Origin: JBGLNJ01 sp964353405
GTDB taxonomy: Bacteria > Chloroflexota > Anaerolineae > Fen-1058
NCBI GenBank assembly: GCA_964353405.1
Contig: CAYGWJ010000416.1
Location: forward strand, 1 to 14,418
Reading direction: 5' to 3'
Length of the DNA: 14,418 bases
Both the position numbers and the translations under genes were made by a program. Below the pieces are notes generated by a model. The model was given only the letters and a program-made list of their open reading frames with translations, made no database searches and had not been told where the DNA came from. How positions within the stretch are numbered: the stretch's first letter is position 1; every line of letters begins with the position of its first letter. Positions 7,062 to 14,418 of the stretch are shown here, in pieces.

Positions 7062-7499
7062 GTGATGATCGAGATGTTGACTCAACCTACAATACAAGAA
7101 ATCGCCTCAGACAAACGCCTGGCACACCTGATGCCTAACGAGCGGGCCGCGTTGGCCGCACTCGTTGACCGCTTGCGCCAGCGTTACGGCGGCGATTTGC
7201 TTCGTGTGGTGCTGTTCGGCTCAAAAGCGCGCGGCGATTTTGATGACGAGTCCGACCTGGACGTGCTGATTGTCGTGCGAATATCAGATGGCGAATATCG
7301 CAAGCACTGGAACGAGATCGTTGACCTCACCTGGGATGTTGAACTGGCATACGGTATCGTCACCTCGCTCGTCATCAAAAGCGAAAAGGACTATGCCACA
7401 ATGCGCATGCACGGACTGCTCCTCTTTCGCAACGTCGAGCAAGATGGAATCGAGCTATGGACGACACGACCAAGCGAGCCTATATCCGAGTACGCCTAG
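7062..7499 (+). CDS. MntA-type minimal nucleotidyltransferase (antitoxin of a former MNT/HEPN pair)
   Basis: This 145-residue protein starts at GTG 7062 or the adjacent ATG 7065. It has the signature GS-x10-D-x-D: GSKARGDF at 53-60, then Asp65 and Asp67 in ESDLDVLIVV. These residues bind the metal and nucleotide in minimal nucleotidyltransferases. The end FRNVEQDGIEL (122-132) matches the usual C-terminal helix of this family. MntA proteins neutralise HEPN toxins (HepT) by transferring AMP to a tyrosine near the toxin's active site. The following gene, overlapping by 43 nt, starts like a HEPN protein but is cut short, so this antitoxin appears orphaned. The nucleotidyltransferase itself looks intact. 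A weak -10 (TATGAT, 7033-7038) precedes it. It might have been kept to control HEPN proteins encoded elsewhere. Confidence 0.78.
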   Translation: MMIEMLTQPTIQEIASDKRLAHLMPNERAALAALVDRLRQRYGGDLLRVVLFGSKARGDFDDESDLDVLIVVRISDGEYRKHWNEIVDLTWDVELAYGIVTSLVIKSEKDYATMRMHGLLLFRNVEQDGIELWTTRPSEPISEYA

Positions 7500-7705
7500 A
7501 AAAAGCCCACGATGATTTGGCAAGTGGGCGCGAGCGCGAGATCGAGCAGGTCTTTAGCCGCCTCCGCGACGAATCTGATCAAAGATATGACCGAGGACGG
7601 TGGGCAAACTGGCGAATTACGACTGGTCGTCAACGCGCGGGCAACATCGGGGGAAAACTGGGTCACGTGGACTGCCCTGGTGGTGACACCCAAATAAGAG
7701 AATAG
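7457..7705 (+). pseudogene. Truncated HEPN-domain (HepT-like) toxin gene
   Basis: The frame begins MDDTTKRAYIRVRLEKAHDD, the typical first helix of HEPN proteins paired with minimal nucleotidyltransferases, and overlaps that gene by 43 nt as expected. After about residue 22 the similarity stops. The remaining ~60 residues (rich in Arg, Gly, Asp) have no helical HEPN pattern and no R-x4-6-H ribonuclease motif. The frame closes at TAG 7703-7705, two bases before the response regulator ATG. I read this as the stump of a deleted toxin gene joined to foreign or rearranged DNA. Confidence 0.6.
7515..7697 (+). pseudogene. Possible 3' remnant of an unidentified gene after the HEPN breakpoint
   Basis: In the frame of the nucleotidyltransferase, but after its stop, the sequence reads ATNLIKDMTEDGGQTGEL and ends with VTWTALVVTPK and a TAA. 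This looks more like real protein (hydrophobic strand alternation, sensible composition) than the HEPN frame does over the same bases. It may be the tail of another gene fused at a deletion junction near 7515-7530. The family is not recognised. Confidence 0.25.
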
Positions 7706-7707
7706 CT

Positions 7708-8382
7708 ATGCCAGAACACATCCTTGTCATCGAAGATGAAACGCGCATTGCAGACTTGCTCCGCCGAGGGCTGACCTACGAAGGCTTTCGAGTGAGCGTC
7801 GCCGGCGACGGCCCTTCGGGGCTGGCCATCGCCCGCGACGACCCGCCTGACCTGGTCATCCTCGATTGGATGCTGCCGGGCCTCGACGGGCTGGAAGTCT
7901 GCAAGCGGCTGCGCGCCGCCGGTCCCGTGCCCATCATCATGCTCACCGCCAAAGAGTCCGTGCCGGATCGAGTAGCCGGGCTGAATGCGGGCGCAGACGA
8001 TTATATGGTCAAGCCGTTCGCGTTTGACGAATTGCTGGCCCGTATCCGCGCGCAACTGCGCCGAAATCGCCCGCAGGCCACCGAGATGCTGCACTTTGCC
8101 GACCTGACCATGAACACCGCCACGCGCGAAGTGATGCGCGGCCATCGCAAGCTGGAATTGACCACCAAGGAGTATGACCTGCTGGAACTGTTCCTGCGCC
8201 ACCCGCGCCAGGTGCTGACGCGCGATGTCATCTTTGACCGCATCTGGAGCTATGACTTTGGCGGCGAAAGCAACATCATCGAAGTCTATGTGCGGTACTT
8301 GCGTCAAAAGACGGAAGCCGAAGGCGAGGCGCGCCTCATTCAGACCGTGCGCGGCGTGGGTTACGCGCTTCGCGAAGACTAG
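7708..8382 (+). CDS. OmpR/PhoB-family response regulator
   Basis: This is a 224-residue DNA-binding response regulator. The receiver domain spans about 4-115, with the acidic pocket Glu9/Asp10/Glu11, phospho-acceptor Asp53 (VILDWMLPG), Thr80 (IIMLTAKE) and Lys102 (MVKPF). The winged-helix output domain spans about 130-222, with LELTTKEYDLLELFLRHP, the recognition-helix region NIIEVYVRYLRQK, and the wing IQTVRGVGYALRED. All conserved residues are present. It is followed after 195 nt by the sensor kinase on the same strand, so the two form a two-component pair. Only a weak purine stretch (AAGAGAA) precedes ATG 7708. Phosphorylation of Asp53 should drive dimerisation on tandem DNA half-sites. 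A direct repeat with 11-bp spacing downstream (8415-8431) is a possible autoregulatory target. The stimulus and regulon are unknown. Confidence 0.93.
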   Translation: MPEHILVIEDETRIADLLRRGLTYEGFRVSVAGDGPSGLAIARDDPPDLVILDWMLPGLDGLEVCKRLRAAGPVPIIMLTAKESVPDRVAGLNAGADDYMVKPFAFDELLARIRAQLRRNRPQATEMLHFADLTMNTATREVMRGHRKLELTTKEYDLLELFLRHPRQVLTRDVIFDRIWSYDFGGESNIIEVYVRYLRQKTEAEGEARLIQTVRGVGYALRED

Positions 8383-8414
8383 TGACCCGGGCTCAGCGGA
8401 CAGGGTCAGTTGCC

Positions 8415-8431
8415 TCACCGACCATTCACCG
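8415..8431. promoter_or_regulatory. TCACCG direct repeat, 11-bp phased (candidate response-regulator site)
   Basis: TCACCG occurs at 8415-8420 and again at 8426-8431, so the half-sites start 11 bp apart. That is the spacing used by OmpR/PhoB-type dimers. It lies between the regulator and kinase genes. This is suggestive only: the half-site is short. Confidence 0.25.
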
Positions 8432-8530
8432 CACTCTAATCTCCCGTTAAGCCTTTCGCCGGATAATCAGATCAAAAGCGACGGGAGAGATAACCAACGA
8501 TTCAAGCGGCAAGACTGGCGGCCAAGACCA

Positions 8531-8556
8531 GGCGATTTTATCAATCCGAAATCGCC
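8531..8556 (+). promoter_or_regulatory. 8-bp hairpin just upstream of the sensor kinase
   Basis: GGCGATTT (8531-8538) pairs perfectly with AAATCGCC (8549-8556) around a 10-nt loop, ending 21 nt before the kinase ATG. There is no T-tract, so it is not a terminator. It could affect translation or mRNA stability, or arise by chance from the heptamer repeats next to it. Confidence 0.35.
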
Positions 8557-8577
8557 GATCCCAAGTCCAAAATCAAG
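8541..8577. repeat. Degenerate heptamer-phased repeat abutting the kinase start codon
   Basis: The stretch divides into TCAATCC, GAAATCG, CCGATCC, CAAGTCC and AAAATCA: five 7-bp units sharing an (A/G)(A/G)TC core at the same phase. It runs up to the ATG at 8578 and replaces the place where a ribosome-binding site would be. Confidence 0.5.
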
Positions 8578-9951
8578 ATGTCTATTCGCACCCGGCTGAC
8601 TGTGTGGTACACGGCGGTGCTGGCGATTTTCATCGTCGCGCTTGGCATCATCGTCTATGCCGTGCTGGCGTTCAACCTCACCGCCGGGCTGGATCGTACG
8701 CTGAGTGACACGGCCAATCAGGTCATCGGCTCGGCTCGCGTGCGCCCCTTCCTCGACATTCAGGTTATCACCCTCCCAGAGTTGGACGTCTTTGGCTCCA
8801 ACGTCTACATCGAAGTGCTTGATCGCGAGGGTACCATCGCCCGCCAGTCAGCCAATCTACAGCGCTTTGCGCGCACCCTGGACCAAGTCGGCCTGCGCTC
8901 GGTTGAAAACTCGCCTCGGCCGGTGACGCGCAACGTGCGAGCAGGCAGCGCACACTTGCGCGTGCTGACGGTTCCGCTGATGGTCAAAGATCAGCCGGTG
9001 GGGTACTTGCAGGTAGGAACAGTGCGAGAACAGGTGGACGCTGCCTTGGGGCTATTGTTCGTCGTGCTGGTCGTCAGTGGGTTGGGAGCGATTGTTGCAG
9101 CAGCCATCGTAGGGCGATTGATGGCCGGGCGGGCGCTTGAACCGATTGACACGATCACGCAAACCGCGCTGGCCATCAGCCGCGCCGACGATCTGGACAA
9201 GCGCATCCCGCAGGTTGGGCCGCAGGACGAGGTGGGCCGGCTGGCCAAAACATTCAACGTCATGCTCGACCGGCTGGAGGGGCTGTTTCGCGCGCAGCAA
9301 CGTTTCGTCGCCGACATTAGCCACGAGCTGCGCACACCGCTCACCACGATTCGGGGCAACGTAGACCTGATGCGGCGCATGAAATCCATGGACGAGGAAT
9401 CGCTCAATGCCATTCAGGCCGAGTCGGATCGGATGACACGGATGGTGGGGGATTTGCTTCTGCTGGTCCAGGCCGACGCCGGGCAAACCATCCGGCGCGA
9501 ACACGTCGAGCTGGATACGCTGTTGCTTGAAGTCTATCGTCAGATGCGGCCCATAGCGGAGGGCATCGAACTGAGCATCGGCGAAGAGGATCAGGTCAGC
9601 GTCATGGGTGACACTGACCGCCTCAAGCAATTGTTGCTCAACCTGGTGGACAATGCGTGCAAGTACACGCCCAAAGGCGGCCGGGTGATACTCGGTCTGC
9701 GCCGCGCTGAGGGCTGGGCCGTGTTGACCGTCACCGATACCGGCATCGGCATCCCGGCGCAAGACTTGCCGCACATCTTTGAGCGGTTCTATCGTGTGGA
9801 CAAGGCGCGTAGTCGGGCCGCGGGCGGGGCCGGCCTTGGACTATCCATCGTTCAATGGATTGTCCAGGCACACGGCGGCAAGATTGGCGTGCAAAGCGAG
9901 CCGAACAAAGGGACGACATTCACCATACATCTGCCGCTGGCGGAACCATGA
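8578..9951 (+). CDS. HAMP/HisKA/HATPase sensor histidine kinase
   Basis: This 457-residue membrane kinase is the partner of the upstream response regulator. Membrane helix 1 (about 9-32) and helix 2 (about 155-185) frame an extracytoplasmic sensor region of about 120 residues. A HAMP linker follows (about 180-235). The dimerisation domain carries phospho-acceptor His249 in FVADISHELRTPLTT. The ATP-binding domain has all its boxes: N box NLVDNACKY (355-363), G1 DTGIGIP (387-393), F box FERFYR (401-406) and G2 GGAGLGL (416-422). The length is normal. On sensing its signal it should autophosphorylate His249 and pass the phosphate to Asp53 of the regulator. The sensor region matches no ligand domain I can name. 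The start is set by the N-terminal MSIRTRLTVWY pattern typical of these kinases. No Shine-Dalgarno sequence is visible and a heptamer repeat sits in its place. An intrinsic terminator begins directly after the stop. Confidence 0.93.
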   Translation: MSIRTRLTVWYTAVLAIFIVALGIIVYAVLAFNLTAGLDRTLSDTANQVIGSARVRPFLDIQVITLPELDVFGSNVYIEVLDREGTIARQSANLQRFARTLDQVGLRSVENSPRPVTRNVRAGSAHLRVLTVPLMVKDQPVGYLQVGTVREQVDAALGLLFVVLVVSGLGAIVAAAIVGRLMAGRALEPIDTITQTALAISRADDLDKRIPQVGPQDEVGRLAKTFNVMLDRLEGLFRAQQRFVADISHELRTPLTTIRGNVDLMRRMKSMDEESLNAIQAESDRMTRMVGDLLLLVQADAGQTIRREHVELDTLLLEVYRQMRPIAEGIELSIGEEDQVSVMGDTDRLKQLLLNLVDNACKYTPKGGRVILGLRRAEGWAVLTVTDTGIGIPAQDLPHIFERFYRVDKARSRAAGGAGLGLSIVQWIVQAHGGKIGVQSEPNKGTTFTIHLPLAEP

Positions 9952-9980
9952 GGGCGCTATCTCGATAGCGCCCATTTTAT
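9952..9980 (+). terminator. Rho-independent terminator of the two-component operon
   Basis: GGGCGCTAT (9952-9960), loop CTCG and ATAGCGCCC (9965-9973) form a perfect 9-bp stem, followed by ATTTTATTAT. The stem starts on the base after the kinase stop codon. Confidence 0.85.
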
Positions 9981-9982
9981 TA

Positions 9983-9991
9983 TGGTATAAT
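9983..9991 (+). promoter_or_regulatory. Extended -10 promoter of aspS
   Basis: TGGTATAAT is a perfect extended -10. It begins within the T-rich tail of the kinase terminator. There is no -35 match because that region is the terminator stem. The start site is predicted near 9998, leaving a leader of about 31 nt with GGGAG before the GTG start. Confidence 0.7.
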
Positions 9992-10028
9992 CCACGCCGT
10001 CCTTTATACCACACGCGGGAGATGAACC

Positions 10029-11792
<1,764 letters not shown>

Positions 11793-11804
11793 CGCACCTG
11801 CAAC

Positions 11805-11832
11805 TTGACACTCTGAGCAAATTGGTTATAAT
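11805..11832 (+). promoter_or_regulatory. Consensus sigma-70 promoter of the tRNA gene
   Basis: TTGACA (11805-11810) and TATAAT (11827-11832) are both exact consensus hexamers, 16 nt apart. It is the only promoter in the window with a perfect -35, as expected for a stable RNA gene. The start near 11839 leaves about 5 nt before the mature tRNA. Confidence 0.8.
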
Positions 11833-11843
11833 TTGCCCGCGTT

Positions 11844-11917
11844 GGGCCGCTAGCTCAATTCGGTAGAGCAGGGGACTCTTAATCCCTTGGTTACAGGTTC
11901 GAGTCCTGTGCGGCTCA
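11844..11917 (+). tRNA. tRNA-Lys (anticodon CUU)
   Basis: A full cloverleaf folds by eye. The acceptor GGGCCGC pairs with GCGGCTC (one G-U), with discriminator A. The D arm is GCTC/GAGC, the anticodon arm is GGGGA-CTCTTAA-TCCCT with anticodon CTT, and the T arm is ACAGG-TTCGAGT-CCTGT. The length is 74 nt. CCA is not encoded, so it must be added after transcription. Confidence 0.96.
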
Positions 11918-11919
11918 CT

Positions 11920-11937
11920 AAAAAGGGGGACACCCCC
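11920..11937 (-). terminator. Possible minus-strand hairpin with T-tract next to the tRNA
   Basis: Read on the minus strand, GGGGG-TGT-CCCCC is followed by TTTTT (plus-strand GGGGG 11925-11929, CCCCC 11933-11937, A-run before it). This has the form of a short intrinsic terminator facing the tRNA gene. No minus-strand gene is seen that would need it, so it may be chance. Confidence 0.3.
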
Positions 11938-11972
11938 AAAACAAAGGAAAAAATCCGATCTTTTCCCACCAG

Positions 11973-12004
11973 GGACCTGTCCATCTGGACAGGTCCTTTG
12001 TTTT
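11973..12004 (+). terminator. Rho-independent terminator of the tRNA transcript
   Basis: GGACCTGTCC (11973-11982), loop ATCT and GGACAGGTCC (11987-11996) form a perfect 10-bp stem, followed by TTTGTTTT. It lies 56 nt after the tRNA 3' end. Confidence 0.9.
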
Positions 12005-12046
12005 CCTCCAGAGCCTACCCAATTTATCCTTCACAGCAATCAGGTG

Positions 12047-12052
12047 TATAAT
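12047..12052 (+). promoter_or_regulatory. -10 element of the coiled-coil protein gene
   Basis: This is an exact TATAAT with only a weak TTATCC at the -35 position (12024-12029). The start is predicted near 12059, giving a leader of about 64 nt that contains the heptamer repeat. Confidence 0.5.
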
Positions 12053-12083
12053 TTCTGTGCGGCCCGCCAATGATCCCTGACAT

Positions 12084-12111
12084 CCGATTTCCGAAATCTG
12101 ATTTTCAAAAC
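12084..12111. repeat. Heptamer-phased repeat in a leader sequence
   Basis: The stretch reads as four contiguous 7-bp units: CCGATTT, CCGAAAT, CTGATTT and TCAAAAC. It ends where the GAGGTGA ribosome-binding site (12112-12118) begins. The units can also base-pair with each other (GATTT with AAATC), so the leader may fold. Confidence 0.5.
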
Positions 12112-12122
12112 GAGGTGACAAC

Positions 12123-12566
12123 ATGATTGACGAACAGACAACTCTGCCGACCGAGCAGCCCCAGCCCACTCCACCCGACCCCTGGAAGGATGTCGGCAAA
12201 CAATTCGAGGCGCTGGGCCAAAGCCTGGCCACGGCCTTTCGCGCTGCCGTGGACAGCCAAGAAAGCCGCCAGCGCGTCAAGACCATGCAAACGGGTCTCG
12301 AGTCGCTGGTGAACCAGGTGGGCCAGGCGATTCAAGAAACCGCCGCCTCGCCCCAAGCGCAAAAAGCGCGCACCGAGGCCGAAAAAGCTGCCGAGTCGCT
12401 CCGCACCGCCGGCGAAAAGACGTGGCAGGAGTCACGGCCACACCTCGTGTCCGCCTTGCGCCAGGTGAACGCCGAGCTGCAAAAAATGATCGGCCAGTTG
12501 GAGCAGGAAGCAGCACCTCCCAAGCCCGCGGCCGAAGAAACGCAGGGCCAGCAACAAGTGGACTGA
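12123..12566 (+). CDS. Hypothetical cytosolic coiled-coil protein
   Basis: This is a 147-residue hydrophilic protein with no signal peptide or membrane helix. Residues 1-20 are Pro/Thr-rich. Residues 22-130 are almost all predicted amphipathic helix, rich in Ala, Gln and Glu (for example FEALGQSLATAFRAAVDS and QKARTEAEKAAESLRTA). The C-terminus is a Glu/Pro/Gln-rich tail. The composition recalls small coiled-coil or apolipophorin-like helical-bundle proteins, but no family is assigned. The start is supported by a good ribosome-binding site (GAGGTGA) 4 nt upstream. It has its own promoter and stands alone between the tRNA and the secreted protein gene. It may oligomerise. Confidence 0.7.
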   Translation: MIDEQTTLPTEQPQPTPPDPWKDVGKQFEALGQSLATAFRAAVDSQESRQRVKTMQTGLESLVNQVGQAIQETAASPQAQKARTEAEKAAESLRTAGEKTWQESRPHLVSALRQVNAELQKMIGQLEQEAAPPKPAAEETQGQQQVD

Positions 12567-12587
12567 TCGCCGCGCTTGTCGCAAGGG

Positions 12588-12596
12588 TGGTATAAT
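12588..12596 (+). promoter_or_regulatory. Extended -10 promoter of the secreted Thr/Pro protein
   Basis: TGGTATAAT, an exact extended -10, begins 21 nt after the upstream stop codon. No -35 match is seen. The start near 12603 leaves a leader of about 28 nt with GAGGA before the ATG. Confidence 0.65.
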
Positions 12597-12630
12597 CACA
12601 CTCAGACCAATCGCGAGGACAGATATCCGG

Positions 12631-13074
12631 ATGCAAAACCGGCCAGTTGCGCTCGCCATCGCCATTCTATTCACTGCTGTGTCCAGCCTGGGCTGCGCAG
12701 CAACGGGCCTCTTCGGCACTCCATCCGCGCAGCGCCCTTTGCAGTCAACGGCCACCGAGACCGCGACGCGCACGCGCATCCCTCGCGAGAGTATTGACTT
12801 TGTGGCTACTTTGCTGGCGGCCACGATCCAAGCCAGCGGCGGCTATATGGTGACGAGCACCCCCCTGCCCGTCTGGCCGACGACCACACCAACGCCCTTC
12901 GACCAGGCAAGTTTCCTGGCAACGATCAATGCCCAGTTCGCGCAGGCCACCGAGACGGCCATTGCCAACGCCACACCCACCTTCACACCCAGCCCAACTC
13001 TCACTCCAACTCGGACGCCGTCCGCGCCGCGGCTTCTCCCTCCAGCGGGCGGCAGCGCGCCGGGAAATCCGTAA
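12631..13074 (+). CDS. Short exported Thr/Pro-rich protein, possible lipoprotein
   Basis: This is a 147-residue protein. Residues 1-22 form an export signal (MQNRP, then a hydrophobic core) ending at SSLGCAAT. A cysteine here suggests lipid attachment, but the lipobox is imperfect because Leu sits at -2 rather than -3. The middle (about 45-75) has a helix-like stretch, and 85-115 (QASFLATINAQFAQATETAIA) is a second helix. The regions around 78-90 and 115-140 are rich in Thr, Pro and Ser (TPTFTPSPTLTPTRTPS), a stalk-like composition also seen in the CAP protein upstream. No catalytic domain is recognised. A GAGGA ribosome-binding site lies 11 nt upstream. It is probably a surface-exposed or wall-spanning small protein. 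Function unknown. Confidence 0.65.
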   Translation: MQNRPVALAIAILFTAVSSLGCAATGLFGTPSAQRPLQSTATETATRTRIPRESIDFVATLLAATIQASGGYMVTSTPLPVWPTTTPTPFDQASFLATINAQFAQATETAIANATPTFTPSPTLTPTRTPSAPRLLPPAGGSAPGNP

Positions 13075-13121
13075 GCAAAGCATCCGCGCTATTTCATCAT
13101 CACAGGAAAGGAGCTAAAGCC

Positions 13122-14273
13122 ATGGATTTTCAACTCACCGAAGAACAACAAATGTTCCGCGACATGGTGCATGATTTTGCGGAAAAGGAACTCGTGCCGC
13201 GCGCGCGCCACACCGACGAGGCCGCCGAGTTCAACGCCGAGGCCGTCAAGAAAATGGGGCCGCTCGGCTTGCTCGGCTTGCACGTGCCGGAGGAATACGG
13301 CGGCGCCGGGGTGGACCCGATCAGCGCGGCACTCGCCATCGAGCAAATCGGCTGGGGCTGCGGCTCGACCGGGCTGGCCGTGGCGGCGCACAATGGGCTA
13401 GGCTGCGCGCCCATTGCGCTGTTCGGCAGCGAGGAGCTGAAACGCAAGTGGCTACCGATCCTCGCCACGGGTCGGGGCCGGCTCGGCGCACTGGCGCTCA
13501 CCGAGCCGGGCGCGGGCAGCGACCTGGCCGGCGGTGTGCGTGTGCTCGCCGAGCGGCGCGGCGCAGAGTGGGTCATCAACGGCGAAAAGATGTGGTGCAC
13601 CAACGCCTCGATTGCCGAGACCATCATTACGCTCTGCCGCACGGACAAGCGCGGCGGCAGCCGGTCGCTTTCGATGATCATCGTGCCGACCGATACACCC
13701 GGTTTGAGCATCGGCCCGGCGGAGAAAAAGATGGGGGTAAAAGGCTCGCCCACTCATGCCGTCAGGTATGACGACGTGCGAGTGCCGGTGGAAAATCTTG
13801 TCGGACCGGAGGGGCGTGGTTTGCACCAGGCCTTGCAGACGCTCGACGGTGGGCGCATCAGCATTGGCGCTCTGAGTGTGGGACTGGCGCAGGCGTCGTT
13901 CGAAGAAGCGTGCAAGTATGCGCACGAGCGGCAAACCTTTGGCGCGCCCATCGCGACGCACCAGGCCATCAAGTGGATGATCGCCGATGCCGCCACCCAG
14001 ATTGACGCAGCGCGGCTGATGGTCTACCGCGCCGCGTGGCTCAAGGCTTCAGGCCGCTCGTTCACCAAGGAAGCGGCGATGGCCAAGCTGCTGGCCAGCG
14101 AGACCGCCGAAAAGGTGTGTTTCAACGCGATCCAGATTCACGGCGGTTATGGCTACAGCGCAGAATTCCCGGTGGAGCGCATCTACCGAGACCAGCGGCT
14201 GATGACCATCGGCGAAGGCACGAGCGAAATCCTGCGCCTGGTCATCTCACGCCATGCGCTGGAGATGCACTAG
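13122..14273 (+). CDS. Acyl-CoA dehydrogenase
   Basis: This 383-residue flavoenzyme oxidises an acyl-CoA to the trans-2-enoyl-CoA and passes electrons to electron-transfer flavoprotein. It has the full family length. The N-terminal helical domain is about 1-120, the beta domain with FAD-binding LTEPGAGSD is at 126-134, and the C-terminal helical domain follows. The catalytic base is Glu365 in IGEGTSEI (363-370), the position used by short- and medium-chain enzymes. QIHGGYGYSAEFPVERIYRD (338-357) is the usual signature around the FAD site. The start has a strong AAGGAG 8 nt upstream. The substrate is probably a short or branched acyl-CoA, but chain length cannot be read from sequence. No other beta-oxidation genes are in the window. 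Confidence 0.94.
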   Translation: MDFQLTEEQQMFRDMVHDFAEKELVPRARHTDEAAEFNAEAVKKMGPLGLLGLHVPEEYGGAGVDPISAALAIEQIGWGCGSTGLAVAAHNGLGCAPIALFGSEELKRKWLPILATGRGRLGALALTEPGAGSDLAGGVRVLAERRGAEWVINGEKMWCTNASIAETIITLCRTDKRGGSRSLSMIIVPTDTPGLSIGPAEKKMGVKGSPTHAVRYDDVRVPVENLVGPEGRGLHQALQTLDGGRISIGALSVGLAQASFEEACKYAHERQTFGAPIATHQAIKWMIADAATQIDAARLMVYRAAWLKASGRSFTKEAAMAKLLASETAEKVCFNAIQIHGGYGYSAEFPVERIYRDQRLMTIGEGTSEILRLVISRHALEMH

Positions 14274-14294
14274 CGCGAGGCAGGACGCATAGCC

Positions 14295-14418
14295 ATGATC
14301 GTGACCCAACTCACTCGTCTCCTGAGCGTACCGCCGGGCGACCTGGTCTATAACCTGGTTGTGCTATTCGCCATTGAGGCGGTGCTGCTCATGGCGGTTG
14401 GCGAAGGCCGTCGCTCCG
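14295..14418 (+). CDS. N-terminal part of a membrane protein (runs off the window)
   Basis: An open frame of 41 codons from ATG 14295 reaches the window end with no stop. It starts MIVTQLTRLLSVPPGDLVYN and then a hydrophobic helix (LVVLFAIEAVLLMAV). AGGCAGGA lies about 9 nt upstream as a ribosome-binding site. The amphipathic start followed by a membrane helix is like the N-terminus of multi-span sensor kinases in this kind of genome, but that is a guess. It lies only 21 nt after the dehydrogenase stop, so it could be co-transcribed with it. Confidence 0.5.
   Translation, partial: MIVTQLTRLLSVPPGDLVYNLVVLFAIEAVLLMAVGEGRRS

Noticed and set aside
7663..8418. 251-codon minus-strand open frame
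   Set aside because: Antisense to the response regulator, which has every conserved residue of its family.
9052..9774. 240-codon minus-strand open frame
   Set aside because: Antisense to the kinase core; composition is that of a high-GC shadow frame.
12572..12586. CTTG-TCG-CAAG as a terminator after the coiled-coil gene
   Set aside because: Only a 4-bp stem with no T-tract.

Overview
This is a GC-rich bacterial window that looks like Chloroflexota (Anaerolineae-like). The phylum call is an inference. It rests on the style of the genes: a membrane glycosyltransferase with long C-terminal beta-rich repeats, secreted proteins with Thr/Pro (TPTPT-type) stalks, an OmpR/HisKA pair, and extended -10 promoters of the form TGnTATAAT. 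There is no phylogenetic marker analysis behind it.

Layout. 1-813 (minus): a decayed IS1-like transposase that runs off the left edge. 814-1138: IS flank with two palindromes and a near-leaderless promoter. 1139-4427: a DNPH1/RCL-type deoxynucleotide N-hydrolase overlapping a GT39-type membrane glycosyltransferase. 4625-5869: a secreted, membrane-anchored CAP/SCP protein. 5893-6909: a D-2-hydroxyacid dehydrogenase. 7062-7705: an MntA-type minimal nucleotidyltransferase followed by only the first ~22 codons of a HEPN (HepT-like) partner, then what may be the tail of another gene. 7708-9951: an OmpR-family response regulator and its sensor kinase, closed by a clear intrinsic terminator. 10029-11792: aspartyl-tRNA synthetase with features of the non-discriminating form. 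11844-11917: tRNA-Lys(CUU) behind a consensus promoter, followed by a terminator. 12123-13074: a coiled-coil hypothetical protein and a short secreted Thr/Pro-rich protein. 13122-14273: an acyl-CoA dehydrogenase. 14295-end: the start of a membrane protein.

How the genes relate. Most are single housekeeping or envelope genes, each with its own promoter. The real co-expression units are dnph1-GT39 (8-nt overlap), the response regulator-kinase pair, and the former mntA-hepT pair. I found no convincing new multi-gene system. The most interesting structure lies outside the gene calls. Heptamer-phased short repeats occur at four separate places: inside the GT39 gene, before mntA, directly before the kinase start, and in the leader of the coiled-coil gene. 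The GT39 copy is an in-frame insertion into one of three homologous repeat domains. The window also shows decay scars: a transposase with a nonsense codon plus a frameshift, and a toxin-antitoxin pair that has lost its toxin.
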